Assembly: GCA_963832725.1 (NCBI GenBank)
Contig: CAWHVG010000007.1
Span: 372,001-436,000, forward strand
DNA: 64,000 nt
Direction of reading: 5' to 3'
DNA from: JAEZBP01 sp963832725
GTDB taxonomy: Bacteria > Myxococcota_A > Polyangia > Polyangiales > Sandaracinaceae
Part shown: positions 9,091 through 18,015 of the stretch, one piece after another
How the letters are laid out: each line of letters begins with the position of its first letter
How positions within the stretch are numbered: the stretch's first letter is position 1
Position numbers and translations under genes: made by a program
The notes under the pieces: generated by a model
What the model saw: only the letters and a program-made list of their open reading frames with translations
Database searches by the model: none
What the model was told of the DNA's origin: nothing

Positions 9091-9119
9091 TTGACAGAGC
9101 GCAACCCGTGGGCACTTGG
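9091..9119 (+). promoter_or_regulatory. Possible sigma-70-type promoter of the sulfur operon
   Basis: A consensus TTGACA at 9091-9096 lies 46 bp before the SQR-like start. At the proper spacing the -10 region (acttgg, 9114-9119) is poor, so only the -35 element is convincing. A clear ribosome site, GGAAGGA, sits just before the ATG at 9143. Confidence 0.25.
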
Positions 9120-9142
9120 GTCCGCGAAGACGGAAGGACGCA

Positions 9143-10406
9143 ATGGCACATCGCATCGTCATCCTCGGCGCGGGCACCGGCGGGACCATCATGGCCAACC
9201 GCCTCCGCAAGCGCTTCTCGACCGAGCAGGCCGAGATCACCGTGGTCGATCAGGACGGCCGGCACATCTACCAGCCGGGCCTCCTCTTCGTCCCCTTCGG
9301 CCTCTACTCGCCGGACGAGATTGTCCGGCCGCGCGAGAAGCAGCTCCACGACGGCATCACCTACCTCCAGAAGCCGATTCGACTCGGTCCAGCTCGAGCG
9401 GGACGAGGTGGTGCTCGAGGGCGGCCAGACGCTCGGCTACGACGTGCTGATCGTCGCCACCGGCACGCGGCTCCTCCCCGAGGAGACCGACGGCATGCTC
9501 GGCGCCGGCTGGCGCGAGAAGGTCTTCGACTTCTACTCGCTCGAGGGGGCGACCGCGCTCCACGAGGCGCTGGCGTCGTTCGAGGGCGGCAAGCTGGTGG
9601 TCGACGTCGTCGACATGCCCATCAAGTGCCCCGTCGCGCCGCTCGAGTTCACCTTCCTGGCCGACTGGTACTTCCACCAGCGAGGCATCCGCGACAAGGT
9701 CGAGATCACCTACGTCACCCCGCTCGACGGCGCGTTCACGAAGCCGGTCGCCGCCAAGGCGCTGGGCACGCTCCTCGCCGACAAGCACATCGAGCTGGTC
9801 ACCGAGTTCAACGCGGGCGAGGTCGACGGCGAGGGCGGACGGCTGGTCTCCTTCGACGAGCGCGAGGTCCCCTTCGATCTCCTGGTGACCGTGCCGGTCC
9901 ACGGCGGCGCCGAGTACGTCGGCCGCTCGCCGGGGCTCGGCGACGCGCTCGGCTTCGTCCCCACCGATCCGCATACGCTTCAATCGAACGCCAAGCCCAA
10001 CGTCTTCGCGATTGGCGACGCCGCCAACCTGCCCACCTCGAAGGCCGGCTCGGTCACGCACTTCGAGGCCGAAATCCTCGAGGACAACATCCGCCGCTTC
10101 ATCGCCGGGGAGCCTCTGGAGGGCAAGTTCGACGGCCACGCCAACTGCTTCATCGAGACCGGGTTCGAGAAGGCGCTGCTGATCGACTTCAACTACGAGA
10201 CCGAGCCGCTGCCCGGGAAGTTCCCGTTCGCCGGCTTCGGACCGCTGCGTCTCCTCGAAGAGACGCACATGAACCACCTCGGGAAGCTGATGTTCCAGTG
10301 GTTCTATTGGCACAGGCTGCTGCCGGGTCGGAGCATGCCCGGGATCCCGGCCGAGATGCGGCTCGCCGGCAAGGAAGTACCGATGGAAAAGGGAGCGGAG
10401 TCATGA
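9143..10406 (+). CDS. FAD/NAD(P)-binding oxidoreductase, sulfide:quinone oxidoreductase-like, one frameshift
   Basis: About 420 residues. It opens with a Rossmann motif (RIVILGAGTGGTIMANRL) and DQDGRHIYQPGLLFVPFG, typical of SQR-type flavoproteins that pass electrons from sulfide to quinone. The frame shifts near 9380 (aagccgattcgac) and resumes as FDSVQLERDEVVLEGG, VIVATGTRLLP, MPIKCPVAPLEF (a Cys at the usual redox position), and the FAD-binding FAIGDAANLPTSKAGSVTHF. A second Cys lies in HANCFIETGF. The C-terminus has amphipathic aromatic helices fitting membrane association. It overlaps the next gene (ATGA). The neighbouring TusE/DsrC-like and DsrE2-like genes support a role in sulfur oxidation or detoxification. 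The exact SQR type is not determined. Confidence 0.75.
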
Positions 10407-10720
10407 CGACAGCGAGCATCGCGGGCGTCGACGTCGACGTGGACGCCGAGGGCTTCTTCACCAAGCCCGAGCAGTGGAACGAGGACATGGCCAAGGCCAT
10501 CGCGGCCGAGGCCGGCATCGCCGAGCTCACCGACCGCCACTGGCTGGTCGTGCGCTTCATGCGCCAGCGCTACCTGGAGACGGGCTCCGCGCCCTCGATC
10601 CGGAGCCTGGGCAAGGAGTCCGGCGTGGCGATCAAGGAGCTCTACAAGCTCTTCCCCAAGGGCCCGGCCAAGCTGGCCGCGAAGATCGGCGGGATCCCCA
10701 AGCCGCGCGGTTGCATCTGA
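10403..10720 (+). CDS. TusE/DsrC family sulfur relay protein
   Basis: 105 residues with the family landmarks: GFFTKPEQWNEDMA near the N-terminus, the RHWLVVRFMRQRY helix, and the C-terminal arm KIGGIPKPRGCI ending in the penultimate cysteine that carries persulfide. In true DsrC a second Cys lies about 10 residues before it; here that position reads LAAKIGG, so it is absent. The protein therefore resembles TusE/single-Cys DsrC homologues used for persulfide transfer rather than the trisulfide-forming partner of DsrAB. Its ATG overlaps the stop of the SQR-like gene, indicating translational coupling. No dsrAB is present in the window. Confidence 0.85.
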   Translation: MTTASIAGVDVDVDAEGFFTKPEQWNEDMAKAIAAEAGIAELTDRHWLVVRFMRQRYLETGSAPSIRSLGKESGVAIKELYKLFPKGPAKLAAKIGGIPKPRGCI

Positions 10721-10751
10721 GCATCGAAACCGACCACGAGAGAGGCATACC

Positions 10752-11219
10752 GTGAGCGACACCATCGAAAAGGTCTCGATCATCATCTCCAAGGGCTCTC
10801 TGGAGGGGATCTACCCCGGGCTCATCATGGCCAACGGCGCCCGCATGGAGGGGATCGACGTCAACCTCTTCTTCACCTTCTTCGGCATGGACGCCATCCA
10901 CAAGGCGCGCCACGATCACGTGAAGGTCTCGTCGGTCGGCAACCCCGGCCTGCACATGGCCACCTGGCTCGGCGGCTTCCCGGGCGTCGCGTCGCTGATC
11001 ACCCAGCAGCTCGCGAAGAAGATGGAGGAGCTGGACATCCCGCCGATCCCCGAGTTCGTCGAGATGATCTCGGACAGCGGCGCCGGCCTCTACGCTTGCA
11101 AGGCGTCGGTGGACCTCTTCGGCTTCTCGAAGGAGGACTTCATCGAGCAGGTCGACGACGTCATCACGGTCGGCGAGTTCTACGGCCTGGCGGCCGGCGG
11201 GCAGATCATCTTCACCTGA
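10752..11219 (+). CDS. DsrE2-like sulfurtransferase subunit
   Basis: 155 residues of the DsrE/DsrF-like family, closest in pattern to DsrE2: a beta-strand start (VSIIISKGSLEGIYPGL), the helical ANGARMEGIDV and the characteristic LFFTFFGMDAIHK. A single conserved Cys lies in LYACKASVDLFG, where DsrE2 proteins carry the persulfide-bearing cysteine. The GTG at 10752 follows gagagaggc, 31 bp after the TusE-like stop, so the three genes form one operon. It probably hands sulfane sulfur between a membrane oxidase and the TusE-like carrier. Rhodanese and TusA genes, the usual partners, are absent nearby. Confidence 0.8.
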   Translation: MSDTIEKVSIIISKGSLEGIYPGLIMANGARMEGIDVNLFFTFFGMDAIHKARHDHVKVSSVGNPGLHMATWLGGFPGVASLITQQLAKKMEELDIPPIPEFVEMISDSGAGLYACKASVDLFGFSKEDFIEQVDDVITVGEFYGLAAGGQIIFT

Positions 11220-11282
11220 GCCCGCGACGCCAGGCGAGCCATTCAGCTTGCGTTAGGGTGCGTCGCGTAGGGTCGGGCCCGC

Positions 11283-12677
11283 ATGAAGCTCGAGGCTCGG
11301 CGCCCCGCAACGTCGTTCGCGCTGCTCGCGCCGGCGTGCGTTCTGTTCGCGGCGTGCGGCATCTTTCGGGGGCCTCTCCCAGAGGGGGAGGCGCTCGACG
11401 AAGAGCTCCGGCGGCCGCCGCTGACACCTCATCTGAGGCGCGCGACGGCGCCAGTGGCGAGCGAGCTCCGGCCGGTCCGGATCGATCCCTCGGACGGCCT
11501 CTCTCCCGACGAGGCCGCGCTGATCGCGGTGGCGGTGAACCCCTCGCTGCAGGCCGTCCGGGACAACCGTGGCATCGCCCGCTCGCAGGTCATCCAGGCG
11601 GGCATCCTGCCCAACCCGCAGGTCAGCGCCCAGGTCGAGGCGCCCACCGACGGGCCGACCAACGGGACCAGCGTCGCGTACGCGGTCGGGCTCAGCTGGA
11701 ACCTGACGCCGCTCCTCTCGGTCGGCACGGCCGTCGAAGCGGCGGAGCGGCAGCTCGAATCGGTCCAACTCGACATCGCCTGGCAGGAATGGCAGGTGGC
11801 GCAGAGCGCGCGGCTGCACGCCGGCCGGCTGGTGTTCATCGAGCGCCGTCTGGCCCTCGCCGAGCAGAGCGTGCAGGCGTTTCGCGCGCAGGTGGACGTC
11901 ATTCAGCGGGCGCTCGGGGAGGGCAACGCCACGATCCTGACGCTGTCGACGGCCCAGTCCGCGATGCAGACCGCGAGCGTGACGCGGCTCCGCGTGCTCC
12001 AGGAACGCCGGGTGGCGAGGCTCCAGCTCCTGGCTGCCTTGGGCGTGCCCCCGACGGTCGACCTCGGCGTCGACGCGAACGCGCCGCTGCCCACGTGGAC
12101 CCACCTCCCCGCGCTGGAGTCGATCCTCGCCGAGCTCCCGGAGCGTCGCTTCGACCTGCAAGCGCTGCGGCAGGGCTACGCGAGCCAGGACGCGCGCATC
12201 CGAACGGCGGTGCTGCGGCAGTTTCCACCGCTCTCGGTCGGCGTCGTTCGCAGCGCGGGCACCGGCGGCCTCGGCGTCGTCGGCTTCAACGTCACCATCG
12301 GCCTGCCGGCGTTCAACCGGAACCAGGGGCGGGTCGCGCTGGCGGAGGCGACGCAGTCGCAGCTCTACGATCAGTACCTCGGCCGGGTTCAGTCCGCGCG
12401 TTTCGAGGTCGCGCAGGCGCTGGCCAACCTCACCTCGGTCCGTGAGCAGATCGCGGTCCTGCAGCAGGCGGTGCCCACGTTGGAGCACCTCCTCGAGCTG
12501 GCGCGCCAGCAGGCCGGGGAGGGCAACGTCAGCCTGGTCGATCTCTACGACCTCCGAGTCCGCTTGCTGACGAGGCAGCTCGCGCTCCAGCAGCTCTTGC
12601 AGTCCGAGCTCGAGCTGGGCGTGTCGCTCGACCTCGCGGCCGGCCGCATCCTCGCCGACCCCCCGGAGGGCTCATGA
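11283..12677 (+). CDS. Outer-membrane efflux protein (TolC/OMF family lipoprotein)
   Basis: 464 residues, intact. The lipobox LLAPACVLFAAC suggests lipid anchoring at residue 25, as in CusC/OprM-type factors. The mature protein has the two-fold OMF repeat: long helices with NPSLQAVRDNRGIARSQVIQ, LPNPQVSAQVE and VGLSWNLTPL, then LPERRFDLQALRQGYASQ, QFPPLSVGV and FNVTIGLPAFNRNQGRVALAEA. It forms the trans-periplasmic exit duct of an efflux pump. Its stop overlaps the adaptor start (ATGA), so the order is OMF-MFP-RND. Confidence 0.9.
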   Translation: MKLEARRPATSFALLAPACVLFAACGIFRGPLPEGEALDEELRRPPLTPHLRRATAPVASELRPVRIDPSDGLSPDEAALIAVAVNPSLQAVRDNRGIARSQVIQAGILPNPQVSAQVEAPTDGPTNGTSVAYAVGLSWNLTPLLSVGTAVEAAERQLESVQLDIAWQEWQVAQSARLHAGRLVFIERRLALAEQSVQAFRAQVDVIQRALGEGNATILTLSTAQSAMQTASVTRLRVLQERRVARLQLLAALGVPPTVDLGVDANAPLPTWTHLPALESILAELPERRFDLQALRQGYASQDARIRTAVLRQFPPLSVGVVRSAGTGGLGVVGFNVTIGLPAFNRNQGRVALAEATQSQLYDQYLGRVQSARFEVAQALANLTSVREQIAVLQQAVPTLEHLLELARQQAGEGNVSLVDLYDLRVRLLTRQLALQQLLQSELELGVSLDLAAGRILADPPEGS

Positions 12678-13715
12678 CGCGTGTGATCCTCGTGGCGCTC
12701 TTCGCGCTCGGCTGCTCGCACTCGGAGCCGGCGTCCGACGCGCCGGCGAACGATCCCGTGGCGACGGTCCAAGTCGCCGCGCTGCGCCGCCGGGTGATGA
12801 CCGAGCAGCTCCGGGCCTACGGCCGGATCGTCTCCGGCCCGGCCGGCCGACAGACCCTCTCGGTCCCCTACGAATGCCACGTGGTGCGGATCCTCGTCCG
12901 GCCGGGGCAGCAGCTCGACGGACAGGTCGAGGTGATCGAGATCGAGCCGAGCCCCGACACGCAGCTCGAGGTGCAGCAGGCGCGCGCGGCGTCCGAGTCG
13001 GCGCACGAGACCTTTCAGGCGGTGCAGCAGCAGTTCTCGTCGCAGCTCGCGACGAACCAGCAGTTCGAGCAGGCCGAGCAAGCGGCGCGCGCGGCCGATC
13101 TCCGGCTCCAGAGCCTCTCGCTCCGAGGCTCGACGCGCCGGCGGCAGCTCTCCGTCTCCGGCCCCGCGGTGGTGGCCGGCGTTCACGTCACCGAAGGCGC
13201 GATCGTCCCGGCCGGTGGTGATCTCGATCGACCTCGATCTGCGAGACCGGAGGGAGGCGCGCTTCGGCGTCGAGGTGGAGGACGTTCATCGCATCGAGCC
13301 CGCCTCGCCCGTCGTCGTCTCGGACCTCGACGTGCCGCCCACGGTCACGGTGCAGGGCACGGTGCGCGCGCTCTCCGACGCGCTCGATCCCCAGACCAAC
13401 CTGGTGGACCTCTTCGCGACGCTGCCCGACGACGCGCACTTCATGCTGAACCAGCCGGTGACCGGGATGCTCCGCATCCAGAGCGCGCCGACCTTCGTGG
13501 TGCCGCGCTCGGCGCTGCTTCCGGTGGACGACCACCTCGTCGTCTTCACGGTCGAGGACGGGCACGCCAAGCGGCACACGGTGCGGGTCGGCCTGCAGAG
13601 TGAGGGGCACGTGGAGCTGCTCGGCAGCGATCTCCAAGAGGGCGCGCAGGTCGTCGTCGAGGGCGTGCCGGCGCTCGAGGACGGCATGCAGGTCCACGTC
13701 GGGGAGAGCTCGTGA
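12674..13715 (+). CDS. Efflux RND membrane-fusion (periplasmic adaptor) lipoprotein, one frameshift
   Basis: About 346 residues. The start overlaps the OMF stop. A lipobox (VALFALGC) is followed by a barrel-sandwich half (YGRIVSGPAGRQTLSVPYECHVVRILVRPGQQL), a helical hairpin rich in Gln/Ala (about 95-155), and the second lipoyl half (GPAVVAGVHVTEGAIVPAG). Near 13213 the frame changes, and the beta-barrel/membrane-proximal domain continues (VISIDLDLRDRREARFGVE, PQTNLVDLFATLPD, FVVPRSALLPVDDHLVVFTV). It connects pump and duct. The stop overlaps the RND start (GTGA). The indel lies in a cggccggtggtgatc stretch and is probably technical. Confidence 0.8.
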
Positions 13716-16700
13716 TCGCCGCCTGGCTCGCGCGCCACAAGCGTTCGGTCGCGTTCGTCTTCCTGGTCCTGGCGGGCGGTGGCGCGGCGAGCGCGGTGCA
13801 ACTTCCGGTCGCGCTCTTCCCGCACGTCGACTTCCCGCGCATCGTCGTCAGCATCGACGCCGGCGACCGACCGGCCGACCGGATGGCCATCCAGGTCACG
13901 CGACCGGTGGAAGAGGCGCTGCGCGGCGTGCCCGGTGTCCAGCGCGTTCGCTCGACGACCTCCCGCGGCAGCGCCGACATCTCCGTCACCTTCGGCTGGG
14001 GCGACGACATGGTCGGCGCGCTCCTCATGACGGAGTCGGCCGTCAACGCGCTGACCGGCAGCCTGCCCGCCGGGACGAGCTTCGACGTCCGGCGGATGGA
14101 CCCGACCGTGTTCCCGGTCCTCGCCTACAGCCTCACCTCCGACACGCTCTCGCCCACCGCGATCCGCGACATCGCGCAGCACCGGCTCCGGCCGGCCATC
14201 GCCACCGTGAACGGCGTCGGCCACGCGGACGTGGTGGGAGGACGGGTCGAGGAGTACCGGGTGACGGTCGACCCGGCGCGGCTCGAGGCCTTCGACCTCA
14301 CGCTCGCCGACGTCGCCACCGCCCTCCGCGCGAGCAACGTCCTGCGCGCCGTCGGTCGAGTGGAAGATCTCCACAAGCTCTATCTGGTCGTGACGGAGTC
14401 GTCGGCCGGGAGCCTCGACGAGCTCGGCAACGTGGTCCTTCGGAGCGGGACCGACGGCGCGGTGCTCCTCGAGGACGTGGCCACGCTCAGCGACGAGATC
14501 GCGCCGGAGTGGATCCGCGTCGTCGCGGACGGTCACGACGCAGTGCTGCTGCAGGTCTACCAGCAGCCCACCGGGAACACGGTCGCCGTCGCCTCCGCCG
14601 TTCGGGCGCTGATCGCGCGCGAGCGCCCAAACCTTCCGCAGGACCTGCGGATCCGCGCTTGGTACGACCAGAGCGAGCTCATCCAGGAGTCGGCGTCGTC
14701 GGTCCGCGACGCGGTGCTGATCGGCGTGGCGCTCGCCTGCTTGGTGCTGCTCATCTTCCTGCGGAGCTGGCGCGTCACGCTGATCGCGCTCCTGGCCGTG
14801 CCGGGCGTGCTGGCCGCCACCTCGCTCCTGCTCGGCGTCCTGGGGATGAGCTTCAACATCATGACGCTCGGCGGGATGGCCGCGGCGGTGGGGCTGATCA
14901 TCGACGACGCGATCGTGATGATCGAGCACATCGAGGCCGAGCGCGGCGCCGCCGGAGGCAGTCTACGGGCGGCCGCGGGGCTGACCCGGCCGCTCGTGGT
15001 CTCGTCGAGCGTGACCATCGTGGTGTTCGCCCCGCTCGCCTTTCTCTCCGGCGTCACCGGCGCGTTCTTCAAAGCGCTCTCGCTCACGATGGCGTCGAGC
15101 CTGGTGATCTCGTTCTTCGTCGCCTGGCTGCTGGTGCCCGTCCTCGCCGACCGGCTCTTGAAGCCGAGCGAAAGCGAGGTGGAAGAGGTACCGAGCGGAC
15201 CGATCGTCCGCGTCTACCGCGCGGTGATCGGCTACGCGCTGCGGCGGCCGTGGCTCGCGCTCCTCCAGCTCCTGCCGCTCCTCGCGGCCGGTTGGCTCAG
15301 CTACGGCGCGCTCGGGTCGGGATTCATGCCGGCGATGGACGAGGGCGGCTTCATCCTCGACTATCACGCTCCTCCCGGGACCTCGCTGGCGGACACCGAT
15401 CGTCTGTGCCGCCGCGTCGAGGCGATCTCTGGCTCGCACGCCGGAGGTGCAGAGCTACTCGCGCCGCACCGGCGCGTCGCTCGGCGGAGGGCTGACCGAG
15501 AGCAACCAGGGCGACTACTTCATCCGGCTGCGGAACCAGCGGACGCGTGGGGTCGACGAGATCATGAGCGACGTCCGGGGGCAGGTGCAGGCCGAGGTGC
15601 CGGGCCTCGAGATCGAGATGGCGCAGCTCATGGAAGATCTGATCGGCGACCTGACGGCGGTGCCGCAGCCGATCGAGGTCGAGATCTTCAGCGACGACGC
15701 GTCGGTGCTCGCTCCGACCGCCGATCGGGTCGCCCAGGCGATCTCGCACATCCCGGGTGTCGTCGACGTCGCCCCGGGCATCGTGTTGGCCGGCGACGCG
15801 CTGCACGTCGACGTGGATCCCGTGCGCGCCGGGATCGAGGGGATGAGGCCGGCCGACGTGGCCGACGCGGTGCAGCGCGCGCTCGAGGGGACGGTCGCCA
15901 CGCAGGTGCAAGAGGACCCGAAGATGATCGGCGTCCGGGTCTGGGTCCCGCGGCATCTCCGTCGCACCACCCACGACGTCGAGCGGCTGCGGATCCGGGC
16001 GCCGGACGGGCACGTCTTCCGGCTCGGGCGGGTGGCGGAGGTGCGGCGCATCAGCGGCGAGCCGCAGATCACCCGCGACGATCTGCGTCGGATGGTGGCG
16101 GTGACGGGGCGCATCTCGGGGCGCGACATGGGCTCGGTGATGCGCGACGTCCGAGCAGCGCTCGCGCGGCAGGGCGTGATCCCGCGCGGCGCGAATTTCC
16201 GGCTCGGAGGGCTCTACGCCGAGCAGCAAGCTGCGTTCGGCGGGCTCATCGCCGTGTTCGCGGCCGCGGTCGCGCTGGTGTTCATGACCCTGCTCTTCGT
16301 GTACGAGAGCTTCCGCGTGGCCTCGGCGATGATGCTGACGACGCTCCTCGCGATGTGCAGCGTGCTCTTGGGTCTCGGTCTCACGGATACGGCGCTCGAC
16401 ATCTCGTCGATGATGGGAATGACCATGGTGGTCGGTATCGTCACGGAAGTGGCGGTGTTCTTCGTTTCGCAGGTCGACTCACTCGCGCACGAAGAAGGAA
16501 CAGACGCGTTGATGCAGGCGGGGACCAGGCGGCTTCGGCCCATCGCGATGACGACCTCGGCCGCCATCCTCGCGCTCCTCCCGCTGGCGCTGGCGCTCGG
16601 TCGCGGCGCGTCGATGCAGCAGCCGCTCGCGATCGCGATCATCTCCGGCCTCGTCGCCCAGATCCCGCTCGTTCTCGTGGTGCTGCCCGTGCTCCTCCGG

Positions 16701-16718
16701 GTCACGCGCGCGCGCTGA
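13712..16718 (+). CDS. RND family efflux transporter inner-membrane subunit, one frameshift
   Basis: About 1000 residues. The first half reads IAAWLARHKRSVAFVFLVLAG (TM1), porter domain, then TM2-TM6 with FLRSWRVTLIALLAVPG, MTLGGMAAAVGLIIDDAIVMIEH (the TM4 Asp pair for proton relay) and the IVVFAPLAFLSGVTGAFF signature. After a shift near 15435 the second half continues (VQSYSRRTGASLGGGLTES, FSDDASVLAPTADRVAQ, GLYAEQQAAFGGLIAVFAA, MMGMTMVVGIVTEVAVFF, RRLRPIAMTTSAAILALLPL). The TM4 motif differs from the HME-type of metal pumps, so substrates are more likely organic, but this is not certain. It completes the tripartite operon. Confidence 0.85.
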
Positions 16719-16823
16719 GTGACCGCTGAGTGAGCTCGGTTCTCGCGCGCTGCTCTCGGCCGGCAGCCATGGCGCCTCTCTCGGGATCGCTAGCACACCG
16801 GTGACCGGGGCTACTTCGTCGGC

Positions 16824-17942
16824 GTGGCTTCCCCGTCCGCGCCGTCGCTGATCTCGCGGCTGCTGGCCGCCGTTCGCGCGAAGCTGCTGTGGATCCTGCT
16901 CGGCACGTACGCGCTCGCCGCCTTCGTGCCCGGACCGGGCCTTCTTCTGCGCCGGCCGTCGTTCGGCACCCTCTCGCTCGGTGGTGGCAGTCTGACGCTG
17001 GGTGTGCCGGCGTTGCTGCTGGCGCTGCTGCTCTTCGACGCGTCGCTGTCGACCAACGTGGGGGAGCTGAAGCGGCTCGTCCGCGCGCCTCACGTCGTGG
17101 GCGCCGGGCTGGCGGCGAACCTGGCGCTCCCGCTCGTGTTCACGCTCACCGCTTCGGTCGCCCTCGGCGCGTGGCACAACACCGACGAGGTGCAGGCGCT
17201 CTTGGTCGGGCTCGCGCTGGTGGGCTCGATGCCGATCGCCGGCTCGTCGACGGCGTGGGCGCAGAACGGCGAGGGCAACCTCGCGCTCAGCCTGGGGCTG
17301 GTCATCGCGTCGACCCTGATCAGCCCCTTGGCCACGCCCCTCGGGCTGCAGGCGGTCGCCGCGGTCACGCACGGGGACTACGCCGAGGACCTGCGCGATC
17401 TCGCGGGCGGAAACGCCCAGCTCTTCTTGGCGGTCGCGGTGGTGGCGCCGTCCGCGTTGGGGATCGTCGTCCGCCGCCTCGTGGGGAAAGACCGCATCGC
17501 GCGGGTCATGCCCACCGTGAAGCTGCTCAACATCGCCGTCTTGCTCGTTCTCAATTACTCGAACGCGTCCGTGGCGCTTCCGCGGGTCATCGCGGCGCCG
17601 GACATCGACCTCTTGATGCTGGTCCTCGCGGTCACGGCATGTCTGTGCGGATTGGCGTTCCTCGCCGGACACCTCGTTGGCCGCGCGGTGAAAGCGAGTG
17701 ATCCCGAGCGGGTCTCGCTCATGTTCGGCCTCGGCATGAACAACAACGGCTCGGGCCTGGTCCTCGCGGCCACCGCGCTCTGGGATCATCCGAACGTCGT
17801 GCTGACGATCGTCGCCTACAACATCGTCCAGCAGATCGCGGCCGGCATCTTCGATCACCTGCACTGGCGGCGCGGGCCGGAGCCGGTCGAGTCTCCGCCC
17901 GCCGAGTGGCCGACCCCCGGGCACGCCGAGCCCTCGCCCTGA
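16824..17942 (+). CDS. BASS family (bile acid:sodium symporter-like) transporter
   Basis: 372 residues with nine to ten hydrophobic helices. Family signatures are LALLLFDASLSTNVGELKRL, the discontinuous-helix motif GSMPIAGSSTAWAQNGEGN, and the late MFGLGMNNNGSGLVLAA, where paired polar residues bind sodium and substrate. I use the GTG at 16824 because the protein begins with a short cytoplasmic leader before TM1. The C-terminal 25 residues are Pro-rich. It stands alone, 105 bp after the RND gene. Substrates in bacterial BASS proteins range from organic anions to pantoate or arsenite; nothing here decides. Confidence 0.8.
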   Translation: MASPSAPSLISRLLAAVRAKLLWILLGTYALAAFVPGPGLLLRRPSFGTLSLGGGSLTLGVPALLLALLLFDASLSTNVGELKRLVRAPHVVGAGLAANLALPLVFTLTASVALGAWHNTDEVQALLVGLALVGSMPIAGSSTAWAQNGEGNLALSLGLVIASTLISPLATPLGLQAVAAVTHGDYAEDLRDLAGGNAQLFLAVAVVAPSALGIVVRRLVGKDRIARVMPTVKLLNIAVLLVLNYSNASVALPRVIAAPDIDLLMLVLAVTACLCGLAFLAGHLVGRAVKASDPERVSLMFGLGMNNNGSGLVLAATALWDHPNVVLTIVAYNIVQQIAAGIFDHLHWRRGPEPVESPPAEWPTPGHAEPSP

Positions 17943-18015
17943 TCCCGCGTGCTCGGCGCCGGCGAGCACTCGAGACGCTTTCCCGACGCGCGCGCGACTC
18001 GGGTAGGCTCGACGT

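Noticed and set aside
13712..16718. Heavy-metal (CusA-type) RND pump
   Set aside because: The TM4 motif (GLIIDDAIVMIEH) differs from the metal-pump type, although the lipoprotein OMF resembles CusC.
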